Of a stretch of 64,000 nt of DNA, positions 1 through 9,080 are shown one piece after another (position 1 is the first letter of the stretch; every line of letters starts with the position of its first letter). The position numbers and the translations under genes were made by a program. The DNA lies in contig NZ_CP126084.1 of NCBI RefSeq assembly GCF_030122845.1, positions 4,030,001 to 4,094,000 on the forward strand, written 5' to 3'. Source of the stretch: Paenibacillus woosongensis (lineage in GTDB: Bacteria > Bacillota > Bacilli > Paenibacillales > Paenibacillaceae). Under the pieces are notes generated by a model. The model did not search any database and was not told the DNA's origin. It worked only from the letters and a program-made list of their open reading frames with translations.

Positions 1-48
1 AAACAATACGAACACCAGCAGGATCATTATATATTTACGATTCCTCAC
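1..48 (-). CDS. mreD: MreD, N-terminal fragment (partial at window edge)
   Basis: Only the first 16 codons are inside the window. They start with GTG at position 48 and read M-R-N-R-K-Y-I-M-I-L-L-V-F-V-L-F, a basic start followed by the beginning of a hydrophobic helix, as expected for the membrane protein MreD of the elongasome. The GTG overlaps the mreC stop codon by one base (TAGTG), which implies translational coupling in an mreBCD operon. Identity rests on position and the hydrophobic start, because the rest of the gene is missing. Confidence 0.7.
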   Translation of the reverse strand, partial: MRNRKYIMILLVFVLF

Positions 49-938
49 TACTCCAAGACCTCCGGTGTATATACCACAATCAACTCTTTCCAGTCCGTGA
101 AGCTGGCTGCGGGCTCGATGAATGCCGTATATGTCAACCCGTATTCGCCAACCTGAATATCCTTGACTGTACCGATGACCATCCCTCGCGGAAATGCTCC
201 GCCGACGCCGGAGGACACAATGGTATCGCCGACTGCGAGCGAAGAAGTATCATCGATTTTATTCATCAGGAACATGTCCTTGTCGGGATCGTAGGACTCG
301 ACGACGCCAAACACTTCATTCTCTTTTCCCTGAGCCGTAGCGGAGATGCCGTTCGAATTCGGATCCTTCGCGTCCATGGTCGTAAGCAGCTTGATGGTAG
401 ACGTAAAATTGCTGACTCGGCTAACCGTACCTACAAGCCCTTCAGCAGAAATAACCGCATACCCCACCTTGACGCCGTCATTGCTCCCCAGGTTCACTTT
501 AATCGTCCGATTGATCGGATCGTTATTTACGCTGACCACCTGGGCAATCCGGTAGGTGTAATTGTATTGATTCTTCTGGGCTTCTGTAAAATTAAGCAAT
601 TCCTGAAGCCGGATGTTCTCCTGCTCAATCCGATTATAGATGGCTTTATCTCTTGTGTAATGAGACAGTGCAATCTTCAGGCTCTCGTTCTCCTCCTGCA
701 GAGCGCGCAAGTTAGAGACATCCTCAATCAAGCCGGCGATATACGAGGTAGGCTTATAAAAAATCGACTGCACGAAGCCCACCGTATCTTTTACAAACTT
801 CTCCGGCCACGACAAATTCGCCCGGGGACCGAGCGTAAATCCCATTATAGCGATAAACAGAATAAGTCCCATCAGCAAAATAAATAATCTTTTGTTGCCA
901 AGCAGCTTAAACAGTTTAAGCACCCTCCAACCTTGCAA
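48..938 (-). CDS. mreC: Rod-shape-determining protein MreC
   Basis: MreC is a bitopic membrane protein that links the MreB cytoskeleton to the peptidoglycan synthases of lateral wall growth. A short basic N-terminus is followed by one membrane helix (KRLFILLMGLILF region), a coiled coil (RALQEENESLKIALSHYTRD region) and the beta-barrel domain with DGVKVGYAVIS and VGDTIVSSG segments. An upstream ATG at 977 is open, but it lies inside a terminator-like hairpin (966-1004). A TTG at 938, three bases after GAGGAG, gives a more usual 296-residue protein; a GTG at 923 is also possible. The gene lies 3' of mreB and is coupled to mreD. Confidence 0.93.
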   Translation of the reverse strand: MQGWRVLKLFKLLGNKRLFILLMGLILFIAIMGFTLGPRANLSWPEKFVKDTVGFVQSIFYKPTSYIAGLIEDVSNLRALQEENESLKIALSHYTRDKAIYNRIEQENIRLQELLNFTEAQKNQYNYTYRIAQVVSVNNDPINRTIKVNLGSNDGVKVGYAVISAEGLVGTVSRVSNFTSTIKLLTTMDAKDPNSNGISATAQGKENEVFGVVESYDPDKDMFLMNKIDDTSSLAVGDTIVSSGVGGAFPRGMVIGTVKDIQVGEYGLTYTAFIEPAASFTDWKELIVVYTPEVLE

Positions 939-965
939 TTTCTCCTCTCCACGAGTCCACCTATA

Positions 966-1004
966 GAAAAACGGCACAGCCGTCCATGTCAGGACGGCGC
1001 CGTT
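966..1004 (-). terminator. Terminator-like hairpin between mreB and mreC
   Basis: Read on the minus strand, an interrupted GC-rich stem (AACGGC and GCCGTCC pairing with GGACGGC and GCCGTT) is followed by TTTTTC. It could end mreB-only transcripts or attenuate entry into mreCD, making MreB more abundant than MreC and MreD. This is inference from structure only. Confidence 0.5.
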
Positions 1005-1048
1005 TTATCATAAATAGTGCACATTCTCCCGTTCTTCAGCGCTAAAGA

Positions 1049-2080
1049 TTAGCGCTTGCGAAGGGGCGAACTGCTTCTTGATTTGAACAAATGGATGTTA
1101 TCGAGAGCTCTCCCCGTACCGATGGCAACACAATCGAGCGGATGCTCGGCCACGATGACAGGCATGCCCGTCTCTTTGGCCAGTAGCTTGTCAAGGTTGC
1201 GCAGCAATGCGCCGCCCCCCGTCAACACAATACCGCGGTCCATAATATCGGCCGCCAGCTCGGGCGGACATTTCTCCAGGGTGACCTTCACCGCTTCCAC
1301 GATGGCGTTCACTGTATCGCCGAGCGCCTCGGTAATTTCGTCGGAAGTGATAGAAATGGTCTTTGGCAGCCCCGTAACGAGGTCGCGGCCGCGGATTTCC
1401 ATCGATTCCACCTGCTCGAGCGGCAGCGCCGAGCCAACATCCATTTTAAGCTGCTCCGACGTTCTCTCGCCGATCATCAGGTTATATTGGCGCTTGATGT
1501 ATTGAATAATAGACTCGTCCATGTCATCGCCGGCTACGCGCGCCGACTTGCTCGTAACAATGCCGCCGAGCGAAATAACAGCCACCTCTGTCGTTCCGCC
1601 GCCGATGTCTACAACCATGCTCCCGGTCGGCTCCCATACGGGAAGATCTGCACCAATGGCTGCCGCAAACGGCTCTTCAATCGTGTAGGCTTCACGTGCT
1701 CCTGCCTGCTTCGTGGCATCCTCAACCGCACGCTGTTCCACCGCCGTAATGCCAGAAGGCACGCAGACCATCACGTTCGGATGGCGTTGGAACAAGGAAC
1801 GCTGCTTCTGAGCCTGGCGAATAAAATATTTAATCATCGTTGCGGTGGTATCAAAGTCGGCGATAACGCCGTCCTTCATCGGACGGATGGCACGGATGTT
1901 GCCCGGTGTTCTTCCGATCATCTTCTTGGCCGATTCCCCGACCGCTACAATGCTCTTATTATCAGTATTCATCGCTACTACCGACGGTTCTCTCACTATA
2001 ATTCCTTTGCCTCGAATATAAACGAGCGTATTCGCCGTACCCAAATCAATTCCTAAATCTTTCGTGAAACCACCTAACAT
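1049..2080 (-). CDS. mreB: Rod-shape-determining actin homologue MreB
   Basis: This bacterial actin forms membrane-associated filaments that steer lateral cell-wall synthesis. The 343-residue protein has the ATPase-fold motifs in order: phosphate-1 loop [12 protein letters not shown] near residue 10, phosphate-2 loop [13 protein letters not shown] near residue 158, and the adenosine motif [15 protein letters not shown] near residue 285. The C-terminus [12 protein letters not shown] is basic. The gene follows radC, and a sigma-A-type promoter lies within the 3' end of radC (2114-2143). A small hairpin overlaps the stop codon. Confidence 0.97.
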   Translation of the reverse strand: MLGGFTKDLGIDLGTANTLVYIRGKGIIVREPSVVAMNTDNKSIVAVGESAKKMIGRTPGNIRAIRPMKDGVIADFDTTATMIKYFIRQAQKQRSLFQRHPNVMVCVPSGITAVEQRAVEDATKQAGAREAYTIEEPFAAAIGADLPVWEPTGSMVVDIGGGTTEVAVISLGGIVTSKSARVAGDDMDESIIQYIKRQYNLMIGERTSEQLKMDVGSALPLEQVESMEIRGRDLVTGLPKTISITSDEITEALGDTVNAIVEAVKVTLEKCPPELAADIMDRGIVLTGGGALLRNLDKLLAKETGMPVIVAEHPLDCVAIGTGRALDNIHLFKSRSSSPLRKR

Positions 2081-2113
2081 GCTGTAATCTTCCTTTCCTT
2101 CTGTATCTGGTCT

Positions 2114-2143
2114 ATTATATTACATCAAGCCTTGCTCCTTCAA
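2114..2143 (-). promoter_or_regulatory. Predicted sigma-A promoter for mreB
   Basis: Minus-strand TTGAAG (2138-2143) and TATAAT (2114-2119) are separated by 18 bases. The site overlaps the last codons of radC, so mreBCD can be transcribed apart from radC and maf. It is predicted from sequence only. Confidence 0.55.
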
Positions 2144-2809
2144 ACTTACGAATTCCCCGTCTCCAATCACGATGTGGTCCAGCACATCGATGCCGACGAT
2201 TTCCCCGGCTTTGCATAGGCGCCTTGTCATCCGGATATCCTCCGGGCTTGGCGTCGGATCTCCGCTAGGATGATTATGGGCGCATACGACAGACGCGCTG
2301 CTGCATTTAATCGCTGCGCGAAACACCTCGCGCGGATGGACGATCGAGGAATTCAAGCTTCCCATGGAAAGCGTCTCCTGAGCAATGATATGATTTTTCG
2401 TATTCAAAAATAAACAGACAAAATGTTCCTTCTGCAAATAACGCAGCTGCTCCATCAATAAATCCGCTGCATCCCGCGGACTGCGAATGATCTGGGCCTC
2501 CGGGAGCCGCGTCTTGGCAAGCCTCTGCCCCAGTTCGATTCCCGCCTTAAGCTGCACCGCTTTGGCAGGGCCGATGCCTTTGAGCTTCATCAGCTCATCC
2601 AGGCTGAGATCCACCAGCTGGCGGAGTCCGCCAATTCCGCTCAGCACGCGCTGAGCCAGATGTATGGCCGATTCATCCCGGGTTCCCGTGCGAAACAATA
2701 TCGCCAGCAGCTCAGCGTTGCTGAGTGATCCGGCTCCGTATTGCATCATGCGTTCTCTGGGTCTCTCCTCAAGAGGCATGTCCCGCAGCAAATATTGCGG
2801 CATATCCAT
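2120..2809 (-). CDS. radC: RadC family protein (JAB/MPN metalloprotease-like)
   Basis: The 229-residue protein has an N-terminal helix-hairpin-helix (LKGIGPAKA, residues about 76-84) and a C-terminal JAB/MPN domain. The metal-binding motif HNHPSGD is intact at residues 178-184. RadC was named for DNA repair, but its role is uncertain. The family is often linked to DNA uptake or mobile DNA, and in Bacillales it sits stably between maf and mreB, as here. The start ATG at 2809 is preceded by a purine-rich GAGGGATATGA. Confidence 0.93.
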   Translation of the reverse strand: MDMPQYLLRDMPLEERPRERMMQYGAGSLSNAELLAILFRTGTRDESAIHLAQRVLSGIGGLRQLVDLSLDELMKLKGIGPAKAVQLKAGIELGQRLAKTRLPEAQIIRSPRDAADLLMEQLRYLQKEHFVCLFLNTKNHIIAQETLSMGSLNSSIVHPREVFRAAIKCSSASVVCAHNHPSGDPTPSPEDIRMTRRLCKAGEIVGIDVLDHIVIGDGEFVSLKEQGLM

Positions 2810-2959
2810 TCATATCCCTCGCTTCCGAATGATTAGGCATGGGTCCGGATCACCGGCCGCCAGCAAAATTCATAGCGGAAGGATATGCTTTATCTCTTCC
2901 TTTTCTTACAACAACGTACGTATGAAGTTATTTGTTACATCATTTTTGACTGGATTTAA

Positions 2960-3577
2960 TTACCGCAACACATGGATTCCAAAATGGCCCAGCATCTCGC
3001 TCAGCAAGGATAGCGGCAGTCCAACCACGTTAAAATAACAGCCTTCGATTCCCGTGACAAAAATCGACCCGAGTCCTTGTATCGCATAAGCGCCCGCTTT
3101 GTCCAAGCCTTCTCCGGTCCTGGCATATGCGGCGATCTCTTCCTCGGCTGCGGTTCTCATCGTAACGGTCGTACGGCGATATTCGACTTCCGTTCTTCCA
3201 GTAATCACATCGATGCAGGCCACGGCAGTATACACATCGTGGCTTCGTCCCTGCAGGGAACGGAGCAAGGAAGCTGCCTCCGCTTCATCCTTGGGCTTGC
3301 CAAGCACTTGTCCGTCCAAGACGACAATTGTATCGCTGCCGATGATAACGGCTTCGCGCGTTGCTGGCTCAAGCGTTGCCTGAACCGCCTTGGCCTTGCG
3401 CAGCGCAAGCTCCATCACGATTCGCTCCGGCTCCCATTGCTCCGGCGTAGTTTCGTCCGCTTCGCTTGGAATCACCTCAAACGGAATATGTAAGGAAGCC
3501 AGCAATTCCCGTCTGCGCGGTGAAGTCGAGGCCAATATGACATACTGCGATGATGAAGCTGCAATTTCCAAGTTCAT
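2960..3577 (-). CDS. maf: Maf-type nucleotide pyrophosphatase
   Basis: Maf proteins hydrolyse non-canonical or excess nucleoside triphosphates such as dTTP, UTP and modified pyrimidines; overexpression in B. subtilis blocks septation. The 205-residue sequence has the family signature ASTSPRRRELL near residue 16, the SDTIVVLD segment with the catalytic Asp near residue 82, and QGRSHDVYTAVA. The position between radC and the spoIIB-like gene matches the conserved Bacillales order. Confidence 0.95.
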   Translation of the reverse strand: MNLEIAASSSQYVILASTSPRRRELLASLHIPFEVIPSEADETTPEQWEPERIVMELALRKAKAVQATLEPATREAVIIGSDTIVVLDGQVLGKPKDEAEAASLLRSLQGRSHDVYTAVACIDVITGRTEVEYRRTTVTMRTAAEEEIAAYARTGEGLDKAGAYAIQGLGSIFVTGIEGCYFNVVGLPLSLLSEMLGHFGIHVLR

Positions 3578-3690
3578 ATGCTCCTTTGCCCGGCTGTCGC
3601 CCGAATAAGTTCAGAGCTGTTAACCTCGCCATTTTTTGACACTTTGCACTTCATTATTATAAGGTTAATTGATCGGCAATACAAACATAA

Positions 3691-3728
3691 AAAAGGCAGG
3701 GGCAACTATTTCCAATTCCCTGCCTTTT
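3691..3728. terminator. Intrinsic terminator after the spoIIB-like gene
   Basis: An 11-bp perfect stem (AAAAGGCAGGG with CCCTGCCTTTT) encloses a 16-base loop. On the minus strand it ends in a run of Ts, so it terminates the gene starting at 4857. The flanking A/T runs make it potentially bidirectional. Confidence 0.85.
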
Positions 3729-3738
3729 GATGGTTCAT

Positions 3739-4857
3739 TTACAGCCCTTCTTGGCCTCCGACCAGCTTTTGTTCCGCCAGAATGAACCGCATCACTTCGT
3801 TCTGCACTTCCCAGAGCATGGTTTGCTCGCCCTTCTCGTTAAATTCCTCCATCGCCTCAACCGCACTGTTCATCGCCTTCTCCATCTCCTTTGCTTCAGC
3901 CTCCGCGGCTGCCGTCAGCTTGCCTCGAACGTCGGCGGCGCTTTTGGTCCACAGCTGATGGCTCTCCCTTAGCCGGCCGATTTCCTCCTGGCTCTGGCGC
4001 CCGGGAGAAGCTTCTCCCAGAAGAGCTGCCGAGGAGGAGCTGAGCATATAGGCGAGATCCGCACTCTGCGCCAAATATTGCTGGAGGGATGCCGCATCCC
4101 CTTTATATTCCATCGTAGCCGATTCAGGCAAGGCAATTTCATGCAAAATGAGGTGAACGCCTCCTGTCTTCAGCCTCCCGCTCAGCAGTTTAGCTTCCTC
4201 ACGGTCCGGGGAGACTCCCGCATAGACCCGCTTCTCATCCAAGGTATCCCGCGCGGCGGCAATTCCCGCGGAGCGCAATTGTTCCTGGGCCAGGGCAACG
4301 CCTTCCGCTGTGCTGAACACGCCGTACTGCAGGAAATGATAGCTCTGCGAAGGCAGAACGACCTGTACGAGCGGAACCTGTTCCTCCGTAATGACACTGC
4401 CCAGTACGGGAATATCGGCCGCTTCTCCGGCCGCCCCCTGCTTCGGCACGCTAATTCCAGGGATCGGCACCGTCATTTCCTGGTCGAACATGGACAGAAC
4501 GACGAATCCAAAGAGCGCTCCGGTCACGATCGCGCCGGTCAGCGAGCCGGCAACCTTCCACCAGGAGGTCCGCGTTTTACGAAAATAATAATCTCCGCCG
4601 CCTGGCTCGGCATGCTCTGGCAATAGGGCAATCCCTGTTCCTGTATGGTCTGTAAAGGGATCTCCCCAATAATCTATCGTTTCCACCGCACGGTAAGTTA
4701 TAGGAGTATCCTTCGGTTCCTGTTCTGATCGCTCGGGCGGCTTGTCATGCCCTGAAGCGGGGGTGGCCTCCAGCCGCTGGCGATCTCCAGCCTTCTGTGC
4801 ACTGTGCGCTTGTTGCCCATGTTCATCGAACCGGAATGTCATCTTTGCCTTGTTCAC
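3739..4857 (-). CDS. SPOR-domain membrane protein, SpoIIB-like
   Basis: The predicted protein has a basic cytoplasmic region of about 100 residues, one membrane helix (SLTGAIVTGALFGFVVL) and an extracellular SPOR-type repeat (QSYHFLQYGVFSTAEGV followed by VYAGVSPDREEAKLL). A long helical, charged tail follows. SPOR domains bind denuded glycan at septa. Location next to maf and this architecture match SpoIIB of B. subtilis, which helps localise septal peptidoglycan hydrolysis during engulfment; that assignment is inference. The open frame extends to 4923, but a GTG at 4857 (MNKAKMTFRFDEHG) has AAGGAG ten bases upstream and is preferred, giving 372 residues. Confidence 0.78.
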   Translation of the reverse strand: MNKAKMTFRFDEHGQQAHSAQKAGDRQRLEATPASGHDKPPERSEQEPKDTPITYRAVETIDYWGDPFTDHTGTGIALLPEHAEPGGGDYYFRKTRTSWWKVAGSLTGAIVTGALFGFVVLSMFDQEMTVPIPGISVPKQGAAGEAADIPVLGSVITEEQVPLVQVVLPSQSYHFLQYGVFSTAEGVALAQEQLRSAGIAAARDTLDEKRVYAGVSPDREEAKLLSGRLKTGGVHLILHEIALPESATMEYKGDAASLQQYLAQSADLAYMLSSSSAALLGEASPGRQSQEEIGRLRESHQLWTKSAADVRGKLTAAAEAEAKEMEKAMNSAVEAMEEFNEKGEQTMLWEVQNEVMRFILAEQKLVGGQEGL

Positions 4858-4939
4858 GATCCGCACGCTCCTTGTCCTCTCTTCTACCGTTACAATATGA
4901 ATATTTGCGAGAATATAGACCACTTCATTTAAACAAGGC

Positions 4940-4967
4940 TTTACAATTGAAAGGAACTCTGTATAAT
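4940..4967 (+). promoter_or_regulatory. Predicted sigma-A promoter of the thiamine transporter operon
   Basis: TTTACA (4940-4945) and a perfect TATAAT (4962-4967) are 16 bases apart. They stand just upstream of the TPP riboswitch, so transcription should begin near 4974. Confidence 0.7.
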
Positions 4968-4997
4968 GGGAACCATTGACAACCGCATCACGAAAAA

Positions 4998-5192
4998 ATG
5001 CACTAGGGGTGCCTTTGCTGGCTGAGAGATCGTTCCCGCTTGAGGAACGGTTAACCCTTTACACCCGATCTAGATCATACTAGCGTGGGGAAGTGCGGGG
5101 AAACGATAAATAGCGCTGCGTGCTTGCTTTAAAATGTTTAAGCAGACACAGGCTGTATCGATATAACTGCACTCTTCGGGTGCGGTTTTTTT
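4998..5192 (+). promoter_or_regulatory. TPP (THI-box) riboswitch with transcription terminator
   Basis: The aptamer shows the conserved thi-box pieces in order: AGGGGTGCC (about 5005-5013), GCTGAGA near 5020, ACCCTT near 5053, and a variant of the second core (ACCCGATCTAGATCATACTAGCGTGGGGAA split across 5062-5091). About 70 bases further on, a terminator (AACTGCACTC, loop TTCG, GGTGCGGTT, then seven Ts; 5165-5192) precedes ykoF. TPP binding is expected to favour the terminator and switch off the ykoFEDC operon when thiamine pyrophosphate is plentiful. Confidence 0.93.
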
Positions 5193-5238
5193 GTCGTTAT
5201 CAGCGATAATTTAAATTAACCAGGGGAGGAAAAGCATC

Positions 5239-5874
5239 ATGACCAATTCATTCAACCACAACATTCAAGCCGCGGCCTGCGGCACCAGCCGCATCGTCGG
5301 CTGCCGGTTCTCTCTGTTTCCGATGAGCGACCGGTTCGTTCCGATCATTCTTGGAGCGCTGGAGCATACCGATACGTCCAAGGTCTGGGTTCAAAGCGAT
5401 GACGTCAGCACCTGCGTGCGCGGCCGCCATGAGCATGTGTTCGACGTAGTTAAATCCATTTTCCTGCAGGCGGCAAAAAGCGGTGAGCATGTCGTTCTTA
5501 GCGCAACCTTTTCCGTAGGCTGCCCGGGAGATACGGAAGGAGATGTCTTCATGTCTGAGGACGATGTCCGTTTGAACGAAGGGAACAAAACATCGGTTGA
5601 TACCGCAGCTCAATTCGCCCTTTACCCGATGGGGGTGCCCCACTACATGGACGTCATTTATGATGCGGTCAAAGCGGCGGAAGCCGAGGGAACGTTCTCC
5701 GGCGGAATTCATTACGCTAGCCGCCTGGATGGAACCGCCCAACAGGTGTTTCGTTCACTCGAAAATGCCTTTGTCACGTCAAGCACCAAGACTTCCCATC
5801 TAGTCATGACGGCCACAATCTCCTGCAACAGCCCGTCAGCCAAACCGGAGCATGTGCAGAGGAAGGGGGAATAA
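5239..5874 (+). CDS. ykoF: Thiamine/HMP-binding protein YkoF
   Basis: The 211-residue protein carries two tandem YkoF-type halves (CRFSLFPMSDRFVPIILGAL and the later FALYPMGVPHYMDVIYDAV), each with an internal segment followed by an EHV-type or SHL-type strand. B. subtilis YkoF binds thiamine and is thought to assist hydroxymethylpyrimidine salvage. It has no signal peptide, so it is cytosolic. It follows a GGGGAGG ribosome-binding site and is the first gene after the TPP riboswitch; ykoE starts two bases after its stop. Confidence 0.93.
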   Translation: MTNSFNHNIQAAACGTSRIVGCRFSLFPMSDRFVPIILGALEHTDTSKVWVQSDDVSTCVRGRHEHVFDVVKSIFLQAAKSGEHVVLSATFSVGCPGDTEGDVFMSEDDVRLNEGNKTSVDTAAQFALYPMGVPHYMDVIYDAVKAAEAEGTFSGGIHYASRLDGTAQQVFRSLENAFVTSSTKTSHLVMTATISCNSPSAKPEHVQRKGE

Positions 5875-5876
5875 GG

Positions 5877-6476
5877 ATGTCATCCTGGAAGCTTCGCGAC
5901 ATTATCGTTCTCAGCTCGCTGTCCGTCGTGTTTGCTGTCGTCTATTTGATTTTCCTGCAGATAGGCAATGTGCTCGTCGGCTTTATGGGTCCGATGGGAT
6001 ATGAGGTCATCTTCGGCATATGGTTTATCGTTTCGATCATTTCAGCCTATATCTTGCGCAAGCCCGGAGCAGCCCTGCTGTCCGAGACGATCGCCGGGAC
6101 GATCGAGGTATTGATCGGCAACGTCACCGGCCCGATCCTGATTCTGTCGGCCTTTATTCAAGGCCTCGGCGCGGAAGCGGTATTCGCCGCCGTAAGATAC
6201 CGTTACTACAACACAGCAGTGCTCATGGGCGCAGGCGTAGGCGCGGCCGTATTCAGCTTTGGCTGGGGCTTCTTTCAATCCGGCTTCGCCGCTTTGTCCA
6301 CGGGTCTAGTCATCTCGATGTTCATCGTCCGGGTTATCAGCGGTGCAGTGATCGCCGGCCTGCTAGGCAAATGGATATCCGATGCGCTGGCCCGGACAGG
6401 CGTATTGAGGAGCTTTCCCATCGGGAAGGCCGCTGTCCAAAGCGCCAATCAACAACGAACCTCGGTGAAGCAGTAA
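5877..6476 (+). CDS. ykoE: ECF transporter substrate-specificity protein YkoE
   Basis: This 199-residue integral membrane protein has about six hydrophobic segments (first at residues 8-28), typical of ECF S components. In B. subtilis the YkoEDC complex is predicted to import hydroxymethylpyrimidine, a thiamine precursor. Small-residue stretches such as GAGVGAAVFSFGWGFFQSG lie between helices. The stop codon overlaps the ATG of ykoD (TAATG), so translation is coupled. Confidence 0.93.
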   Translation: MSSWKLRDIIVLSSLSVVFAVVYLIFLQIGNVLVGFMGPMGYEVIFGIWFIVSIISAYILRKPGAALLSETIAGTIEVLIGNVTGPILILSAFIQGLGAEAVFAAVRYRYYNTAVLMGAGVGAAVFSFGWGFFQSGFAALSTGLVISMFIVRVISGAVIAGLLGKWISDALARTGVLRSFPIGKAAVQSANQQRTSVKQ

Positions 6477-8254
6477 TGAATACGTTGCTCCCGAATCAAG
6501 AAACGATGGATAAACCGATGGTCTTGGAGACAAAAAATTTATCCCTGGCTTTCAGCGAGGACGGGGAGGAGCAGGTGTTCTCCTCGATTTCCCTCCGGCT
6601 GCATCAAGGCGAATTGCTGCTGCTCCTTGGTCCAAGCGGCTGTGGGAAAAGTTCCTTGGCCCTCTGCCTGAACCGGGTGTACCCGTCAGCCATCGATAGC
6701 CTGGTGACAGGCGGCGTTTATCTGTATGGCAAATCCCTAGAGGGACAGGATCCAGGTGAAATTGCGCAGCAGGTAGGCATTGTGTTCCAAGACGTGGACA
6801 GCCAATTTTGCATGCTTAAGGTGGAGGAGGAGCTTGCTTTTTGCCTGGAAAATATCGGCTGCCCACGGGAACAAATCAGCGCGAAAATCGACGAAGCGCT
6901 GCGGCTTGTCGATCTGACCGACTGGCGGAGCGCGCATATCCATACTTTATCCGGTGGAATGAAGCAGCGGCTCGCCCTAGCCTGCGCTCTGGCTTTGAAT
7001 CCGGATGTACTCATCCTTGACGAGCCCACATCCAATCTGGATCCGCTGGCTTGCTCGCACTTGGCCGATCTCATTCATTCCATCCGCAAGCAGCGGCAAA
7101 TGAGCATCTTGCTGATCGAGCACCAGCTCGATGCCTGGATGCCTTATGTCGATCGCCTTGCCGTGATGGGCACAGAAGGTAAACTTGTTTACGAAGGGGA
7201 GCCCCGAACCTATTTCGCCAATTTTAAAGAAGAGGCGCAGCATTTGGGAATATGGATGCCGGGGGCCGTCCGCCTGCATGAGCAGCTGCAGATAGACAGA
7301 GAACCTTCATGGCAGCCGCTCACCAGGGACGAGCTGGCCGAACTGTGGCTGAGCAAACCCGATTCCGTAAAAAGAACGCTGCTTCAGCAGTTGGAGCAAA
7401 CCGATGTCTCCCGATCCAAGCTGCCGGACGAAGGGGCTGCCGATGCTAGCGGCAAGGAAGCCTTGCTGTCGGTCGATAGCCTTTCCTTCGAGCGCAGCGG
7501 AGGACAGAAGATTCTCGACAGGCTGTCACTGTCGATCCCTGCCGGGCAGTTCATTGCCCTCGTCGGCCAGAACGGGGCGGGGAAGTCGACCCTCGCCGCG
7601 CTCTTGTCGGGCATATTGGAGCCATCCTCCGGCAGAATCACCTTCTCTGGCCGACCCTTGCCGGACTGGCCGGAGAAGGAGCTGCGCAAGCGCGTTGGTC
7701 TCATTTTCCAGCATCCGGAGCATCAATTCGTCACTGATACCGTCTACGACGAGCTTGCCTTCGGCCTGCGGCTGCAGAAGCTGTCTGAGGAGGCTGTATC
7801 CGATCGGGTCGAGTCGCTGCTTGAGCAGTATCGCCTGCAGCACCGTCGCGGCTTCAGTCCCTTCGCCCTGAGCCAGGGACAAAAACGCCGATTAAGCGTG
7901 GCCGCGATGCTGTCTGAGGAGCAGCAGGTGCTGCTCTGCGACGAGCCGACCTTCGGCCAGGACGCTTACTCTGCCCTGGAGCTGATGAACTCGCTGCGCG
8001 CCCGGGTAGACCGTGGACTAACCGTCATCATGATTACCCATGATATGGAGCTTGTCCAGCAATTTGCCGATCGGGTCATCGTACTCGGCGAGCGAAGCAT
8101 TCAATGGGACGGACGCCCCGATGCATTATGGGATTGGCCGGAGGAGCAGCTTCGGGCGCATAAGCTCGTCCCGCCGCTCTCAGCCCATTTGAAGAATAAG
8201 CTAAGATGGGCGCTCCGGAGAACACAAGAAATCTGCGGGGAGGTTATCGTATGA
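6476..8254 (+). CDS. ykoD: ECF transporter ATPase YkoD, two ABC domains in one chain
   Basis: The 592-residue protein fuses two complete ABC ATPase domains. The first has Walker A GPSGCGKSS, signature LSGGMKQRLALA and Walker B VLILDEPTSNLD. The second has Walker A GQNGAGKST, a slightly altered signature LSQGQKRRLSVA and Walker B VLLCDEPTFGQD. The frame is open upstream through ykoE, but that part is out-of-frame ykoE sequence; the ATG at 6476, preceded by GGTGAAG, is the natural start. It powers import together with YkoE and YkoC. Confidence 0.95.
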   Translation: MNTLLPNQETMDKPMVLETKNLSLAFSEDGEEQVFSSISLRLHQGELLLLLGPSGCGKSSLALCLNRVYPSAIDSLVTGGVYLYGKSLEGQDPGEIAQQVGIVFQDVDSQFCMLKVEEELAFCLENIGCPREQISAKIDEALRLVDLTDWRSAHIHTLSGGMKQRLALACALALNPDVLILDEPTSNLDPLACSHLADLIHSIRKQRQMSILLIEHQLDAWMPYVDRLAVMGTEGKLVYEGEPRTYFANFKEEAQHLGIWMPGAVRLHEQLQIDREPSWQPLTRDELAELWLSKPDSVKRTLLQQLEQTDVSRSKLPDEGAADASGKEALLSVDSLSFERSGGQKILDRLSLSIPAGQFIALVGQNGAGKSTLAALLSGILEPSSGRITFSGRPLPDWPEKELRKRVGLIFQHPEHQFVTDTVYDELAFGLRLQKLSEEAVSDRVESLLEQYRLQHRRGFSPFALSQGQKRRLSVAAMLSEEQQVLLCDEPTFGQDAYSALELMNSLRARVDRGLTVIMITHDMELVQQFADRVIVLGERSIQWDGRPDALWDWPEEQLRAHKLVPPLSAHLKNKLRWALRRTQEICGEVIV

Positions 8255-9060
8255 TAAGATCAGGCGCATTGGGGGAGCTCCTAAATGATATGAATCCCTC
8301 CATCAAAGGACTCACCGTCATTACAGGGGTCATTTTAATGTCGCTTGCCTTCGATCCGGTTACCGTTTCCGTCAGCCTCATTTATATATTGATGATTACT
8401 GTCATATTTGGCCGGATTTCCTGGCGCAGATGGCTGTTCTTGTTTGTGCCTTTCTTTATACTGGCGATCGGTTATTTCTGGACAGCTGCTCTTTTTCCAC
8501 GTTCCGATCTGCCGCAGGACTCCCCTTTGCTCTTATCGTGGGGACCGCTGAAGCTGACGGTGGCCGGGTTCAATCTGGCCCTCTCGCTCGCCTTGCGTAC
8601 CTTGATGTTCTCGGCGCTGTCGCTCCTGTTCGTCCTGACGACCGAACCCGTCAAATTTATGCTTAGTCTCATGCAGCAATGCAAGCTGCCGCCGAAGCTG
8701 GCGTACGGCATCTTGGCCGGATTCCGCTTCCTCCCCCTGTTCCGCGAGGAGCTTCTCATTATGCAGCAGGCCCACCGGATTCGGGGCATATGGCGGGAGA
8801 AGCGCAATATCCGCTCGGCGCTCCATGCTTTCAAGCGTTACAGTATCCCGCTCCTGGCCAGCGCCATACGCAAATCCGAGCGGGTTGCCGTAGCCATGGT
8901 GTCGCGCGGCTTTACCGGCGGCAAACGGGATTTCTACTACCGAATGACCATTCGTCCGCGGGATTGGATGCTCATGGTCATCGTGCTGGCCGGCATCGCT
9001 CTGGGATACACGGTATCCTATGCGCTAGGCACCTTGACGTGGTATGGGGGCCAATTATAG
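8251..9060 (+). CDS. ykoC: ECF transporter transmembrane protein YkoC
   Basis: This is the T component of the ECF transporter, 269 residues with several membrane helices. It carries the cytoplasmic coupling region with the short Ala-Arg-Gly-like motifs of the family (VSRGFTGGKR near residue 225 and the helix ILAGFRFLPLFREELLIM). The ATG at 8251 overlaps the ykoD stop by four bases (ATGA), with GGGAGG eight bases upstream. A hairpin after the stop ends the operon. Confidence 0.93.
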   Translation: MIRSGALGELLNDMNPSIKGLTVITGVILMSLAFDPVTVSVSLIYILMITVIFGRISWRRWLFLFVPFFILAIGYFWTAALFPRSDLPQDSPLLLSWGPLKLTVAGFNLALSLALRTLMFSALSLLFVLTTEPVKFMLSLMQQCKLPPKLAYGILAGFRFLPLFREELLIMQQAHRIRGIWREKRNIRSALHAFKRYSIPLLASAIRKSERVAVAMVSRGFTGGKRDFYYRMTIRPRDWMLMVIVLAGIALGYTVSYALGTLTWYGGQL

Positions 9061-9080
9061 AACATATGAAGCATAACGCA

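Noticed and set aside
3727..5238. Several plus-strand ORFs opposite the SPOR-domain gene
   Set aside because: They are mirror frames of a gene with clear domain content, with low-complexity sequences and no ribosome-binding sites.
6020..6475. N-terminal extension of the YkoD frame by 152 codons
   Set aside because: It overlaps ykoE in another frame, is Arg-rich with no domain, and the ATG at 6476 has the expected coupling to ykoE.
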